Shown: positions 1 through 7,289 of the stretch, piece by piece
Layout of the letters: each line of letters opens with the position of its first letter
How positions within the stretch are numbered: the stretch's first letter is position 1
Assembly (NCBI GenBank): GCA_902776835.1
Contig: CACYRK010000042.1
Location: 1-33,325 of the forward strand
DNA from: an uncultured Bacteroidales bacterium
GTDB taxonomy: Bacteria; Bacteroidota; Bacteroidia; Bacteroidales; Muribaculaceae
Direction of reading: 5' to 3'
Length of the DNA stretch: 33,325 nt
The notes under the pieces: generated by a model
What the model was told of the DNA's origin: nothing
Databases searched by the model: none
The model's input: the letters and a program-made list of their open reading frames with translations, nothing else
Translations under genes and position numbers: made by a program

Positions 1-4
1 TCAT
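1..4 (-). CDS. Start of a leftward gene cut by the window edge
   Basis: An ATG lies on the minus strand at bases 4-2. It is about 28 bases after the -7 box of a full Bacteroidetes promoter (33-63). That distance matches other genes in this window, for example 5252 after its box ending at 5224. Only the first codon is visible, so nothing can be said about the product. The call rests on promoter and spacing alone. Confidence 0.35.
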
Positions 5-32
5 TTTGCAACTCGTGAGGCGAAAAGCGATG

Positions 33-63
33 CAAAATTACTGCCAGTTTTTGAACCGGCCAA
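33..63 (-). promoter_or_regulatory. Bacteroidetes sigma-A-type promoter facing left
   Basis: On the minus strand, TTG (63-61) is followed by exactly 20 bases and then TAATTTTG (40-33). This fits the TTG-N20-TAnnTTTG pattern seen repeatedly in the window. It would drive the gene starting at base 4. Confidence 0.6.
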
Positions 64-236
64 ATTTTTTCGCAACTTTTTTTCAAAAAAATTTTACCCA
101 AAACGGCAAACCGCTGACAACCAGCGATGTCGCAAAAATATTTTTTTTCGACAAAATGAGCGGCGGAGCGCAAGACGCGAAAAAGGGCGCGGAAGGGGGC
201 ACGCTGCTGCGGGGTGGCCGCTCACTGGAGGGGGGT

Positions 237-425
237 GTGGCCGCGACGGAGCCGCGGCATGGCGAACGGGCTGCGGCATGGAGGGGGACACGCTGCTGCG
301 GGGTGGCCGCGACTGAGCCGCGGCATGGCGAACGGGCTGCGGCACGGCGAGGGCTGCGGCACGGAAGGGGCTCGCTGCTGCGGGTGGCCGCGACGGAGCT
401 GCGGCATGGCGAACGGGCTGCGGCA
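237..425. repeat. Three copies of a 42-bp GC-rich repeat in a non-coding stretch
   Basis: A unit beginning GTGGCCGCGACGGAGC and ending GGGCTGCGGCA occurs at 237-278, 303-344 and 384-425 with a few mismatches. The offsets are 66 and 81 bp. Each copy holds a CCGCGG or similar dyad and is preceded by a related GCTGCTGCGGGGTGG string. The stretch lies between the end of xseA (557) and the leftward promoter at 33-63. Several long open frames run through it on both strands, but they are arginine/alanine-rich low-complexity products of the repeat and are not credible genes. Between 500 and 556 there are two TTTATATTAAA motifs around an AAAGGGGCCTCTTT dyad, which could serve as a weak xseA terminator. 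Confidence 0.75.
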
Positions 426-556
426 CGGCGGGGGCTGCACACCCTCAATTGCTGCCGCTGCTGGGCGGCGGGGGCGGCGGTGCGGCGAGGGGCCTTGGAG
501 AGGGGTGGAGGGGCTTTTTTATATTAAAAAGGGGCCTCTTTATATTAAATAAGGTG

Positions 557-1888
557 TTACTTGGTGGTGTTGACGGTGGCGATGGCGGCGCCTTGCTTGA
601 GGTGGACGGTAATGACGTTGCCGGGTTGCAGGGTTGAGGCATCGGTTACGTAATGGCCGTTGTGCATGGCCAAGGCGTAGCCGCGGTTGAGAATGTTTCG
701 CGGCGAGAGCAGGGCCACCTTGTCGTTCAGGGCGTCGAGGCGCAGCCGCTGCGTGTGCATGGCGTGCTGCGTGGCACTGCCGATGAGTTCGACGGTGTGC
801 TGCAAGGCGTTGCGGTGCTTGACGATGAGCGCTCCGGCCGATGTGGGGATAAGGCGTGTGTAGGTGGCGACACGCGCCGCGGCAGCCTCGACGATGCGCT
901 GTGCCGCCATGGGAATGAAACTGGAATAATAGGCGAGTTGCTCGCGGGAGTGTGCGAGTTGGTCGCTTGCTGCCGCCACCACGTCGTTGCGCAACTCATT
1001 GAGCCGGGCCAGCGCATTGCTGCCTCGCTCGATAAGCCACTGCGCCGCCGCGGTGGGCGTTTTCACCCTCATGGCCGCCACGTAGTCGAGCACGGTGACG
1101 TCGCGCTCGTGGCCGATGCCCACTATCACAGGAATGGGGAACTGCGCCACGGCAGCCGCCAGGTCGTAGTTGTCAAACCAGTTGAGGTCGCTCGTGGAGC
1201 CACCGCCGCGAATAATCACCACGCAGTCGAAGAGGTCGGCGTTGGCGTTGATGCGGTCGAGGGCCGCCAGCACGCTCGGCACGGTGTTGTTGCCCTGCAT
1301 GGTCGCGGCGAAGAAGCCGGTGTAGAACTGGAGACCGTAGGCGTTGTTTTCGAGTTGGTTGGTGAAGTCGCCGTAACCTGCCGCCCCGGGCGCCGAGATG
1401 ATGGCAACGCGTTGCGGCACGAGCGTCCACTCGAGGCTGCGGTTCATTTCGAGGACCCCCTCGCGAGTGAGGCGGTCAAGGATTTCGCGACGAATGCGCA
1501 CCATGTCGCCCAGCGTAAACTCCGGGTTGATGTCGTTGATGACGGCCTTGAATCCGTACTGCTCATGAAACGTGGCCGTAATTTTCACCATCACCTTAAT
1601 TCCGGCGGTCAGTTGTTGGCCTGTGACCTGATAAAAGCGCGCCGACAGCGGGGCGAAGTTGGTGCCCCAGATCACCGCCGGGAGTTTGGCCACCGTGGCC
1701 CCGGTGCTGGGGTTTTTCTCGATGAGTTCGAGATAGCAGTGGCGTCCGCGCACCTGCACGTCGCTGGTTTCGGCCTGCACCCACTGTCCCTGCAACTGCG
1801 GGTTGCCGTTGATTATTTTGCTCATTCGCGCGTTGAACTGGCTCAGCGTGATGGCCTGTGGCATAGCGTCGTCGAAAAGTGATGGCAT
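557..1888 (-). CDS. xseA: Exodeoxyribonuclease VII large subunit
   Basis: This is the large catalytic subunit of exonuclease VII, which with XseB degrades single-stranded DNA into short oligonucleotides in the cytoplasm. The protein is 443 residues, normal for the family. An N-terminal OB-fold region (about 10-110) is followed by the exonuclease VII core, with the family signatures GGGSTSDLNW and VGIGHERDVT, and by a long helical C-terminal part. The start at 1888 puts the gene 11 bases after the DUF3256 stop. A second Met at 1864 (MPQAITLSQF) is also possible. It is the last gene of a helicase-DUF3256-xseA operon. The small subunit gene is not adjacent; it lies at 9704 on the opposite strand. 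Confidence 0.95.
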   Translation of the reverse strand: MPSLFDDAMPQAITLSQFNARMSKIINGNPQLQGQWVQAETSDVQVRGRHCYLELIEKNPSTGATVAKLPAVIWGTNFAPLSARFYQVTGQQLTAGIKVMVKITATFHEQYGFKAVINDINPEFTLGDMVRIRREILDRLTREGVLEMNRSLEWTLVPQRVAIISAPGAAGYGDFTNQLENNAYGLQFYTGFFAATMQGNNTVPSVLAALDRINANADLFDCVVIIRGGGSTSDLNWFDNYDLAAAVAQFPIPVIVGIGHERDVTVLDYVAAMRVKTPTAAAQWLIERGSNALARLNELRNDVVAAASDQLAHSREQLAYYSSFIPMAAQRIVEAAAARVATYTRLIPTSAGALIVKHRNALQHTVELIGSATQHAMHTQRLRLDALNDKVALLSPRNILNRGYALAMHNGHYVTDASTLQPGNVITVHLKQGAAIATVNTTK

Positions 1889-1899
1889 AACGGTAGAGT

Positions 1900-2529
1900 T
1901 TAGAGTTTTTTGAATTTTGCTCCCTTGATTTGATAAGATATCGACTCGCGCAGCGCCGGAGCGATGGCGGCATAGTCGTCGGCATCGAGGAATCGCCGCA
2001 GGTTGTGGCGCGCCACGAGCACGTCGTGGTCGGCGCCCGTGAACGTCAGTTCGATGCAGAAAAACGGCGCTGCCGCATGCACCTTGTTGCGCATGTCGCG
2101 GTTGGCGGCCGGCAGGAAGAAGTCGTCGATGGTGGGCATCTTCAGCGGCCTGATGGTCTCGAGCGGGCTCCAGTTGGAGTTGTAGAAGGTGATTCGGCTG
2201 TCGGGCACGGGAGTGAACACCGTCTCGACGACAGCGATGATGGTGTCGCGCTTCGACCAGTTGAGCAGCCGTATCTCGACGTGCTTTGCCGAACTCATCT
2301 GCACCTTCAAGTAGTTGTCGGTGAGGCCAATCAGGCGCGTGCTGTCGCCCAGGTTGTTGCGCATGTCAACTGTCTGTCCACTGTCGTAGTAGTCGAGCAT
2401 GTCGAGCCGTGCGTTGTGCGGCAGCAACATGAACAGGTCGTCGGGCTCGCTGGCGAAGAAGTCGCGCACGGTTCGCGCCTGCGCCACGAGAGCGAGGGCC
2501 ATGACAGTTATGAGAATGATACGTTTCAT
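1900..2529 (-). CDS. DUF3256 family secreted protein
   Basis: A 209-residue protein that starts MKRIILITVMALALVAQA, a clear signal peptide. It continues into a region resembling the Bacteroidales DUF3256 family (TVRDFFASEPDDLFMLLP, then NARLDMLDYYDSG). The molecular role of that family is not known. It is probably exported to the periplasm or outer membrane. The open frame extends 52 codons upstream, but that part overlaps the helicase C-terminus and is not used. The start at 2529 lies only four bases after the helicase stop, so the two are probably co-transcribed and perhaps translationally coupled. xseA follows 11 bases later. Confidence 0.85.
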   Translation of the reverse strand: MKRIILITVMALALVAQARTVRDFFASEPDDLFMLLPHNARLDMLDYYDSGQTVDMRNNLGDSTRLIGLTDNYLKVQMSSAKHVEIRLLNWSKRDTIIAVVETVFTPVPDSRITFYNSNWSPLETIRPLKMPTIDDFFLPAANRDMRNKVHAAAPFFCIELTFTGADHDVLVARHNLRRFLDADDYAAIAPALRESISYQIKGAKFKKL

Positions 2530-2533
2530 GAGG

Positions 2534-4381
2534 TTATTTGCGTTGTTTACGTTTCTTCTTGAATTTTGCGAACGGCTCGTCGTCGGGCTTGGGAGCGCGC
2601 TGATGGCGTGCCGCTCCGCGACGTCCCAGCGGTGCTCCGGCCTGCTTCTCGCGCTCGGCCCGCTCGGCGCGTCGCCGCTCAGCACGGTTGCGCTTCACCG
2701 AGGTTTTCTCCCATGTGAGCGTGCCGTAGTCCTTGCCTTCCTGAGCCAACTCGGCGTAGATGCGCTTGCCGTAGAAGTCGGTGTTTTTCAAGGCGCCCAC
2801 CACGCGGTGCTCGTCGCCCTTGCGCACGTCGAACAGCGAATAGGTGCTGAGCAGGTCGATGCGTCCCAGCCCCACTTGCTGCCCCTTGACATTCTTGTTG
2901 ATGAGGCGGATAAGGTCGGGGGCGAAGAAGCCGTCGGCCTTTCCGGCGTTGACCATCACGCGCACATATCCGCTCTCGGCCACTCGCGAGTCTTTCTCCT
3001 CGCGCGAGCGGTTTTTGTTTGCCTTGGTGCGCTCTTTGCGCTCGCGTTTCTCGGGCACATAGTCGAGCACGGGAGCATCGCGGTAGTAGTCGAGCAGGCG
3101 GTTGAACTCCAGCGAGAGCAGTCGCTTGAGCAAGTCCTCGCCGCTGAGCCACGACAGTTTTTTCAGCACCGGCGGCAGATAGGCGGCAATCTCGTCCTCC
3201 TTCACCTCGACGCGCTCGAGTTTGTCGGCCAGCGTGAAGAGTTGCTTCTCGATGATTTCCTCGGGCTTGGGCACGTCGCGGCGCTCAAACTCCTTACCGA
3301 TGTGCTTCTCGATATCCTGCAACTTGCGGCGCTCGCGGCTGTGGATGATGGCGATGCTGGTGCCCGTCTTTCCGGCGCGTCCGGTGCGCCCGCTGCGGTG
3401 GTTGTAAATGTCGTTGTCGTCGGGCAGACTGTAACTGATGATGTGAGTGAGGTCGTTCACGTCGAGGCCGCGCGCCGCCACATCGGTGGCCACGAGCAGT
3501 TGCAGGTTGCGGTCGCGGAACTTCTTCATCACGGCGTCGCGCTGTGCCTGCGAGAGGTCGCCATGCAGGGCGTCGGCGTTGTAGCCGTCCTGGATCAGAT
3601 GGTCGGCTATCTCCTGCGCGCTGGCGCGAGTGCGGGTGAAGATGATGCCGTAGATGCGCGGCCGCACGTCCACGATTCGCTTCAGTGCCAGGTATTTGTC
3701 GCTTGCGCGCACCATATAATAGATGTGGCGCACATTGCTCGAACTCTCATTCTTTGCCCCCACGACAAACTCCTTAGGCTCGGTCATATATCGCTTGGCG
3801 ATGTCGCTAATTTCGGGCGGCATGGTAGCCGAGAAGAGCAGCATCTTGCGCTCTTGCGGCACGTGGCCGAGGATTTCGTTGATGTCGTCGACAAAGCCCA
3901 TGTTGAGCATCTCGTCGGCCTCGTCGAGGATGACGGTGTGCACCTTTTCGAGGTTCACCTTGCCGCGGTTAATCAGGTCGATGAGGCGTCCCGGCGTAGC
4001 CACCACGATGTGCACGCCGCGCGAGAGCGCGCGTATCTGGCTCTCGATGCTCGACCCGCCGTAGACGGGCAGGATTTTCACCCCGTCGAGGTACTTGGCG
4101 TAATCGGCGAGGTCGCTGGCGGTTTGCAGGCACAATTCTCGCGTGGGGTCGAGGATAAGCGCTTGTGGCGCCACATCGTCCACATCGAGTCGCTGCAGCG
4201 TGGGCAGTCCGAAGGCGGCGGTTTTGCCGGTGCCGGTCTGCGCCAGCGCCACCACGTCGGCATGCTCATGCAGCAAGTGCGGTATCACAAGTTCCTGCAC
4301 GGGCATCGGAGCCTCGTAGCCCAGGTCGGCGATGGCGCGCAGCAGGTCGTCGCGCACGCCCAATTCTTGAAAAGTCGTCAT
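2534..4381 (-). CDS. DEAD-box ATP-dependent RNA helicase, DeaD/CsdA-like
   Basis: A 615-residue RNA helicase likely to act in ribosome assembly or RNA turnover, as DeaD relatives do. The motifs appear in order: Q-motif region at the N-terminus (FQELGV), Walker A AQTGTGKT (47-54), PTREL, TPGR, DEAD (153-156), SAT (186-188) and HRSGRTGRAGKTG. A DbpA/DeaD-type RNA-binding domain follows, roughly 460-540 (VRVMVNAGKADGFFAPDLI). The tail is strongly basic (KFKKKRKQRK). The reading frame opens 10 codons upstream, but that part contains the promoter box TACCTTTG, so the start is placed at the Met at 4381. It is the first gene of the operon with DUF3256 and xseA. Confidence 0.93.
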   Translation of the reverse strand: MTTFQELGVRDDLLRAIADLGYEAPMPVQELVIPHLLHEHADVVALAQTGTGKTAAFGLPTLQRLDVDDVAPQALILDPTRELCLQTASDLADYAKYLDGVKILPVYGGSSIESQIRALSRGVHIVVATPGRLIDLINRGKVNLEKVHTVILDEADEMLNMGFVDDINEILGHVPQERKMLLFSATMPPEISDIAKRYMTEPKEFVVGAKNESSSNVRHIYYMVRASDKYLALKRIVDVRPRIYGIIFTRTRASAQEIADHLIQDGYNADALHGDLSQAQRDAVMKKFRDRNLQLLVATDVAARGLDVNDLTHIISYSLPDDNDIYNHRSGRTGRAGKTGTSIAIIHSRERRKLQDIEKHIGKEFERRDVPKPEEIIEKQLFTLADKLERVEVKEDEIAAYLPPVLKKLSWLSGEDLLKRLLSLEFNRLLDYYRDAPVLDYVPEKRERKERTKANKNRSREEKDSRVAESGYVRVMVNAGKADGFFAPDLIRLINKNVKGQQVGLGRIDLLSTYSLFDVRKGDEHRVVGALKNTDFYGKRIYAELAQEGKDYGTLTWEKTSVKRNRAERRRAERAEREKQAGAPLGRRGAARHQRAPKPDDEPFAKFKKKRKQRK

Positions 4382-4398
4382 AATATTGAAATTTTCGA

Positions 4399-4429
4399 CA
4401 AAGGTAGTCATTCAGCGGCGATTGTGCAA
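4399..4429 (-). promoter_or_regulatory. Promoter of the helicase-DUF3256-xseA operon
   Basis: On the minus strand, TTG (4429-4427), 20 bases, then TACCTTTG (4406-4399). The helicase ATG follows 18 bases after the box. The box overlaps the apparent upstream part of the reading frame, which decides the start. Confidence 0.75.
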
Positions 4430-4510
4430 CAATCAAGCGCTCCACGCGCTGCGCCAGGGCCAAATATTTCTTAACACATTAGGAGTGAAACGCAAATTGT
4501 GTGGCCTATC

Positions 4511-4541
4511 TTGCACAGTCGACAATCATGTTGTAACTTTG
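4511..4541 (+). promoter_or_regulatory. Promoter of the small membrane protein gene
   Basis: TTG (4511-4513), 20 bases, TAACTTTG (4534-4541). The only credible start downstream is at 4617, which leaves a leader of about 70 bases. Confidence 0.7.
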
Positions 4542-4616
4542 TGTTTTAGTTGGAAAGGTTATGGCTATAGATCAGTGGGCTATTGCTTTTCCTCGAATTT
4601 TAACAACACTCTTATT

Positions 4617-5132
4617 ATGGATAAAGATTTAATACTGTGCAATTTAAGACCCGGCAAGGTCTACCTTCAGGAAAAGTGGGATGTGTTTATCAAGAAACAT
4701 CGCGTCAGTTACATCGTTATAGGCTCAATGCCGCTTTTTGCGTTAATCATCGGCCTTGTCATTCTCATCTCTCGACATGACGTGGATGGGTTTATGGCGT
4801 GCACCTTTTTGGGCGTGTTAGGATTACTCATTTTTTTCGGACCCGTCATCATCAAATACTTCCGGCCCAAGCATTATGAGATTTCGACGCTTGATGGCAG
4901 GCTAACGATTGTAGAGAATGGGGTGGAGGCATTGAACACGAGCATCGACAGCATAAAGAGTATCAAGTTTACCATTCATCAGTTATATCATAATTTAGAA
5001 GAATTAACCATATACTATATCAACGAAAAAAAACGAGAACGCACGTTCAAGATGCGTTTAGTGAACTTTCCCGATGATGAGTTAACGGCCTTGCTTAATC
5101 TTATCGACCCCAAATTGTTGGGCCAAAACTAA
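4617..5132 (+). CDS. Small membrane protein of unknown function
   Basis: A 171-residue protein I do not recognise. It begins MDKDLILCNLRPGKVYLQEK. Two adjacent hydrophobic segments lie at about 35-55 (IGSMPLFALIIGLVILI) and 62-80 (FLGVLGLLIFFGPVII), so it is an inner-membrane hairpin. A C-terminal soluble domain of about 85 residues with alternating beta-like segments follows (HYEISTLDGRLTIVENGV, SIKFTIHQLYH). The layout of two membrane helices followed by a beta-rich domain resembles bacterial PH-domain membrane proteins, but this is only a guess. The start was chosen because the frame upstream of 4617 runs through the promoter. It seems to be transcribed alone. Confidence 0.75.
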   Translation: MDKDLILCNLRPGKVYLQEKWDVFIKKHRVSYIVIGSMPLFALIIGLVILISRHDVDGFMACTFLGVLGLLIFFGPVIIKYFRPKHYEISTLDGRLTIVENGVEALNTSIDSIKSIKFTIHQLYHNLEELTIYYINEKKRERTFKMRLVNFPDDELTALLNLIDPKLLGQN

Positions 5133-5193
5133 AACAAAACTAATACACAAAACTAATACGAGGTCGTATTTCAGCACTTTCATCCCCGCAAAT

Positions 5194-5224
5194 TTGGCTT
5201 TTCGCTCGTTTATTCGTAACTTTG
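5194..5224 (+). promoter_or_regulatory. Promoter of the NagB-PIG-L / rnr operon
   Basis: TTG (5194-5196), 20 bases, TAACTTTG (5217-5224). The ATG at 5252 follows 27 bases later. A TTG start at 5222 in the same frame lies inside the -7 box and is therefore rejected. Confidence 0.75.
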
Positions 5225-5251
5225 TCGGTTAAACGGAAATTAGACAAAGAC

Positions 5252-7258
5252 ATGAAAGGCGAAATCACCTCACACATTAAGTTGGACCAAGTGTCGGAAC
5301 GTTACTACCGGCCTGAGAGTGAGATAGAGTTGGCATCGCTGACGCGCTGCGAAAAGGTATACACCAAGATTGTGGAGTCGAGTGGCGAAGGGGCTGCCGA
5401 TGCGGCTGCCGACGTGGCTCGCATCATCAGCGAGCAGGTGCACGAGAAGGGCCGTTGCGTGATTGGCTTCGGCGCGGGGCGCTGCGCGCTCGACGTTTAC
5501 GACGAGTTGGTAAAACTCTACTTTGCCGACAAGGTGAGTTTCCAAAACGTGATCGCATTCAGCATCAGCGAGTTGGGGCTGGGCGTCGTAAGCGACGACG
5601 ACGAGCGCAGCAACATCATGCGCTTGCGCCGACGACTGTTTAACAAGGTCGACATCGAGCCCGAGAACGTGCACTCGTTCAGCGCTGGCGCCACCAAGGA
5701 GAATGTGCACCGACTGTGCAAGGCCTACGAGGCTGAGATTGAGGACTATGGCGGCCTGGACCTGGTGATATGCGAACTCACAAAGACCGGGTCATTGGCG
5801 TTTAACGAGCCGGGGTCGACACGCACGAGCCGCTGCCGCCTGATGCTGCTGGGCAATGAGAGCCGCGCCCGCGTGGCCGAGTCGTTCCAGTGCGACACGG
5901 CACCGCTCACCGCCGTAACTCTGGGCATTGGCAACCTGCTGAGCGCCGAGCACATCATCGGCGTGGCGTGGGGCGAGGACAGCGCCACCGCGGTATTCAA
6001 CACCATCGAGGGCAAGGTGACCGACGTGGTCCCGGCAAGTTTCCTGCAGATGCACCACAGCGTGAAACTGGTCGTTGACCTGGAGGCCGCCTCGCAACTC
6101 ACGCGCATCAACTATCCGTGGAAGGTCAGTTCGTGTGAGTGGACCGACTACCTGATTCGCCGCGCCATCGTGTGGCTCAGCCAGCAGACCGGCAAACCCA
6201 TCCTTAAACTCACCAACAAAGACTATAACGACAACGGCTTGGGCGAATTGGTGGCGCTGTACGGCAGCGCTTACAACGTGAATATCAACATCTTCAACGT
6301 GATGCAGCACACTATCACCGGTTGGCCCGGCGGCAAACCCAATGCCGACGACACCTACCGTCCCGAGCGCGCCGTGCCCTACCCCAAACGTGCCCTGTGC
6401 TTCAGTCCGCAGCCCGACACCGCTGTGGTGTCGATGGGCGGCACGCTGCGTCGCCTGGTGCAGCAGGGTCACGACGTGCATGTGGCCTTTGCCACGTGTG
6501 GCGACCTGGCCGTTAGCGACGAGGACCTGCAGCGCACGCTCATGCTCACCGAGCGCCTGACGGCGCACTACACCACGGGTGGTGCCAGCGACGCGGCAGC
6601 CGCACTGGCGGCAATACGCCAGCGCATGGCACAGCACGCCAGCAACGACATCGAGAGTACCGACGCCCGCTTCATCAAAGGGCAAATATTTGTGTGCGAG
6701 GGTGTTATGGGCTGTCAATACATGGGTGTGAAAAAAGACAACATCCACGAGTTGCAACTGCCGTTCTACACCAGCGACCCGCATGGGCAGGGCCGTGTGA
6801 CCGATGCCGATGTGGCCATCGTGCGCCAACTCATTGAGCGCGTGCGTCCGCACCAGATTTTTGTCGCCGACGACCTCACCGACCCCTACGGCACGCACCT
6901 GCGCGCCACCACGGCGGTGCTGATGGCCATCAACGAGTTGGCCAACGAGCCATTTATGGCCGAGTGCCGCGTGTGGCTGTATCGCGGCCAGTGGGCACAG
7001 TGGGACGTTGACCGCATCGAGATGGCGGTGCCCATGAGCCCCGAGGAATTCTCCTACAAGCGCGACGCCATCCTGAAGCACCAGTCGCAGATGCACGACG
7101 CAGCGTTTCGCGACGATGCCGACGCGCGCCTGAGTTGGCAGTTGTCGCTGGACCGCAGCCGCACGCTGGCCGAGAAATACAGTCGCTTGGGCCTTGCAAG
7201 TTACGAGGCCATCGAGGCATTCGTGCAATACGTCGCCAACAACGAGGCCGCACAATAA
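5252..7258 (+). CDS. NagB-like / PIG-L (LmbE)-like fusion protein, probably a pseudoenzyme
   Basis: A 668-residue protein of the Bacteroidetes family that joins a glucosamine-6-phosphate deaminase (NagB) domain (about 1-300) to a PIG-L/LmbE deacetylase domain (about 380-650). The family is clear from AFNEPGS (183-189), the conserved linker around ILKLTNKDYNDNGL and TGWPGGKPNADDTYRPERA, and SMGGTLRRL. Active-site positions are degraded. E. coli NagB has DEY, then GNDGHIAFNEP; here the matching segments read SISEL (104-108) and TKTGSLAFNEP (177-187). The Asp72, Asp141 and His143 equivalents are lost and only the Glu is kept. The phosphate-loop GGxxP has become GAGRC. In the PIG-L half the metal motif HPDD reads QPDT (387-390). 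Both activities are therefore doubtful and a regulatory or binding role is possible. It leads the operon with rnr, which starts 31 bases later. Confidence 0.85.
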   Translation: MKGEITSHIKLDQVSERYYRPESEIELASLTRCEKVYTKIVESSGEGAADAAADVARIISEQVHEKGRCVIGFGAGRCALDVYDELVKLYFADKVSFQNVIAFSISELGLGVVSDDDERSNIMRLRRRLFNKVDIEPENVHSFSAGATKENVHRLCKAYEAEIEDYGGLDLVICELTKTGSLAFNEPGSTRTSRCRLMLLGNESRARVAESFQCDTAPLTAVTLGIGNLLSAEHIIGVAWGEDSATAVFNTIEGKVTDVVPASFLQMHHSVKLVVDLEAASQLTRINYPWKVSSCEWTDYLIRRAIVWLSQQTGKPILKLTNKDYNDNGLGELVALYGSAYNVNINIFNVMQHTITGWPGGKPNADDTYRPERAVPYPKRALCFSPQPDTAVVSMGGTLRRLVQQGHDVHVAFATCGDLAVSDEDLQRTLMLTERLTAHYTTGGASDAAAALAAIRQRMAQHASNDIESTDARFIKGQIFVCEGVMGCQYMGVKKDNIHELQLPFYTSDPHGQGRVTDADVAIVRQLIERVRPHQIFVADDLTDPYGTHLRATTAVLMAINELANEPFMAECRVWLYRGQWAQWDVDRIEMAVPMSPEEFSYKRDAILKHQSQMHDAAFRDDADARLSWQLSLDRSRTLAEKYSRLGLASYEAIEAFVQYVANNEAAQ

Positions 7259-7289
7259 CCATCAAAAGAAACACAACACAGCAAAGAAT

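Noticed and set aside
6..552. Long open frames through the left GC-rich stretch on both strands
   Set aside because: They are Arg/Ala/Gly-rich products of the 42-bp repeat in every frame, with no domain features.
653..1882. 409-codon plus-strand frame opposite xseA, and similar long antisense frames opposite other GC-rich genes
   Set aside because: High GC keeps antisense frames open; the sense strand encodes a recognised protein in each case.
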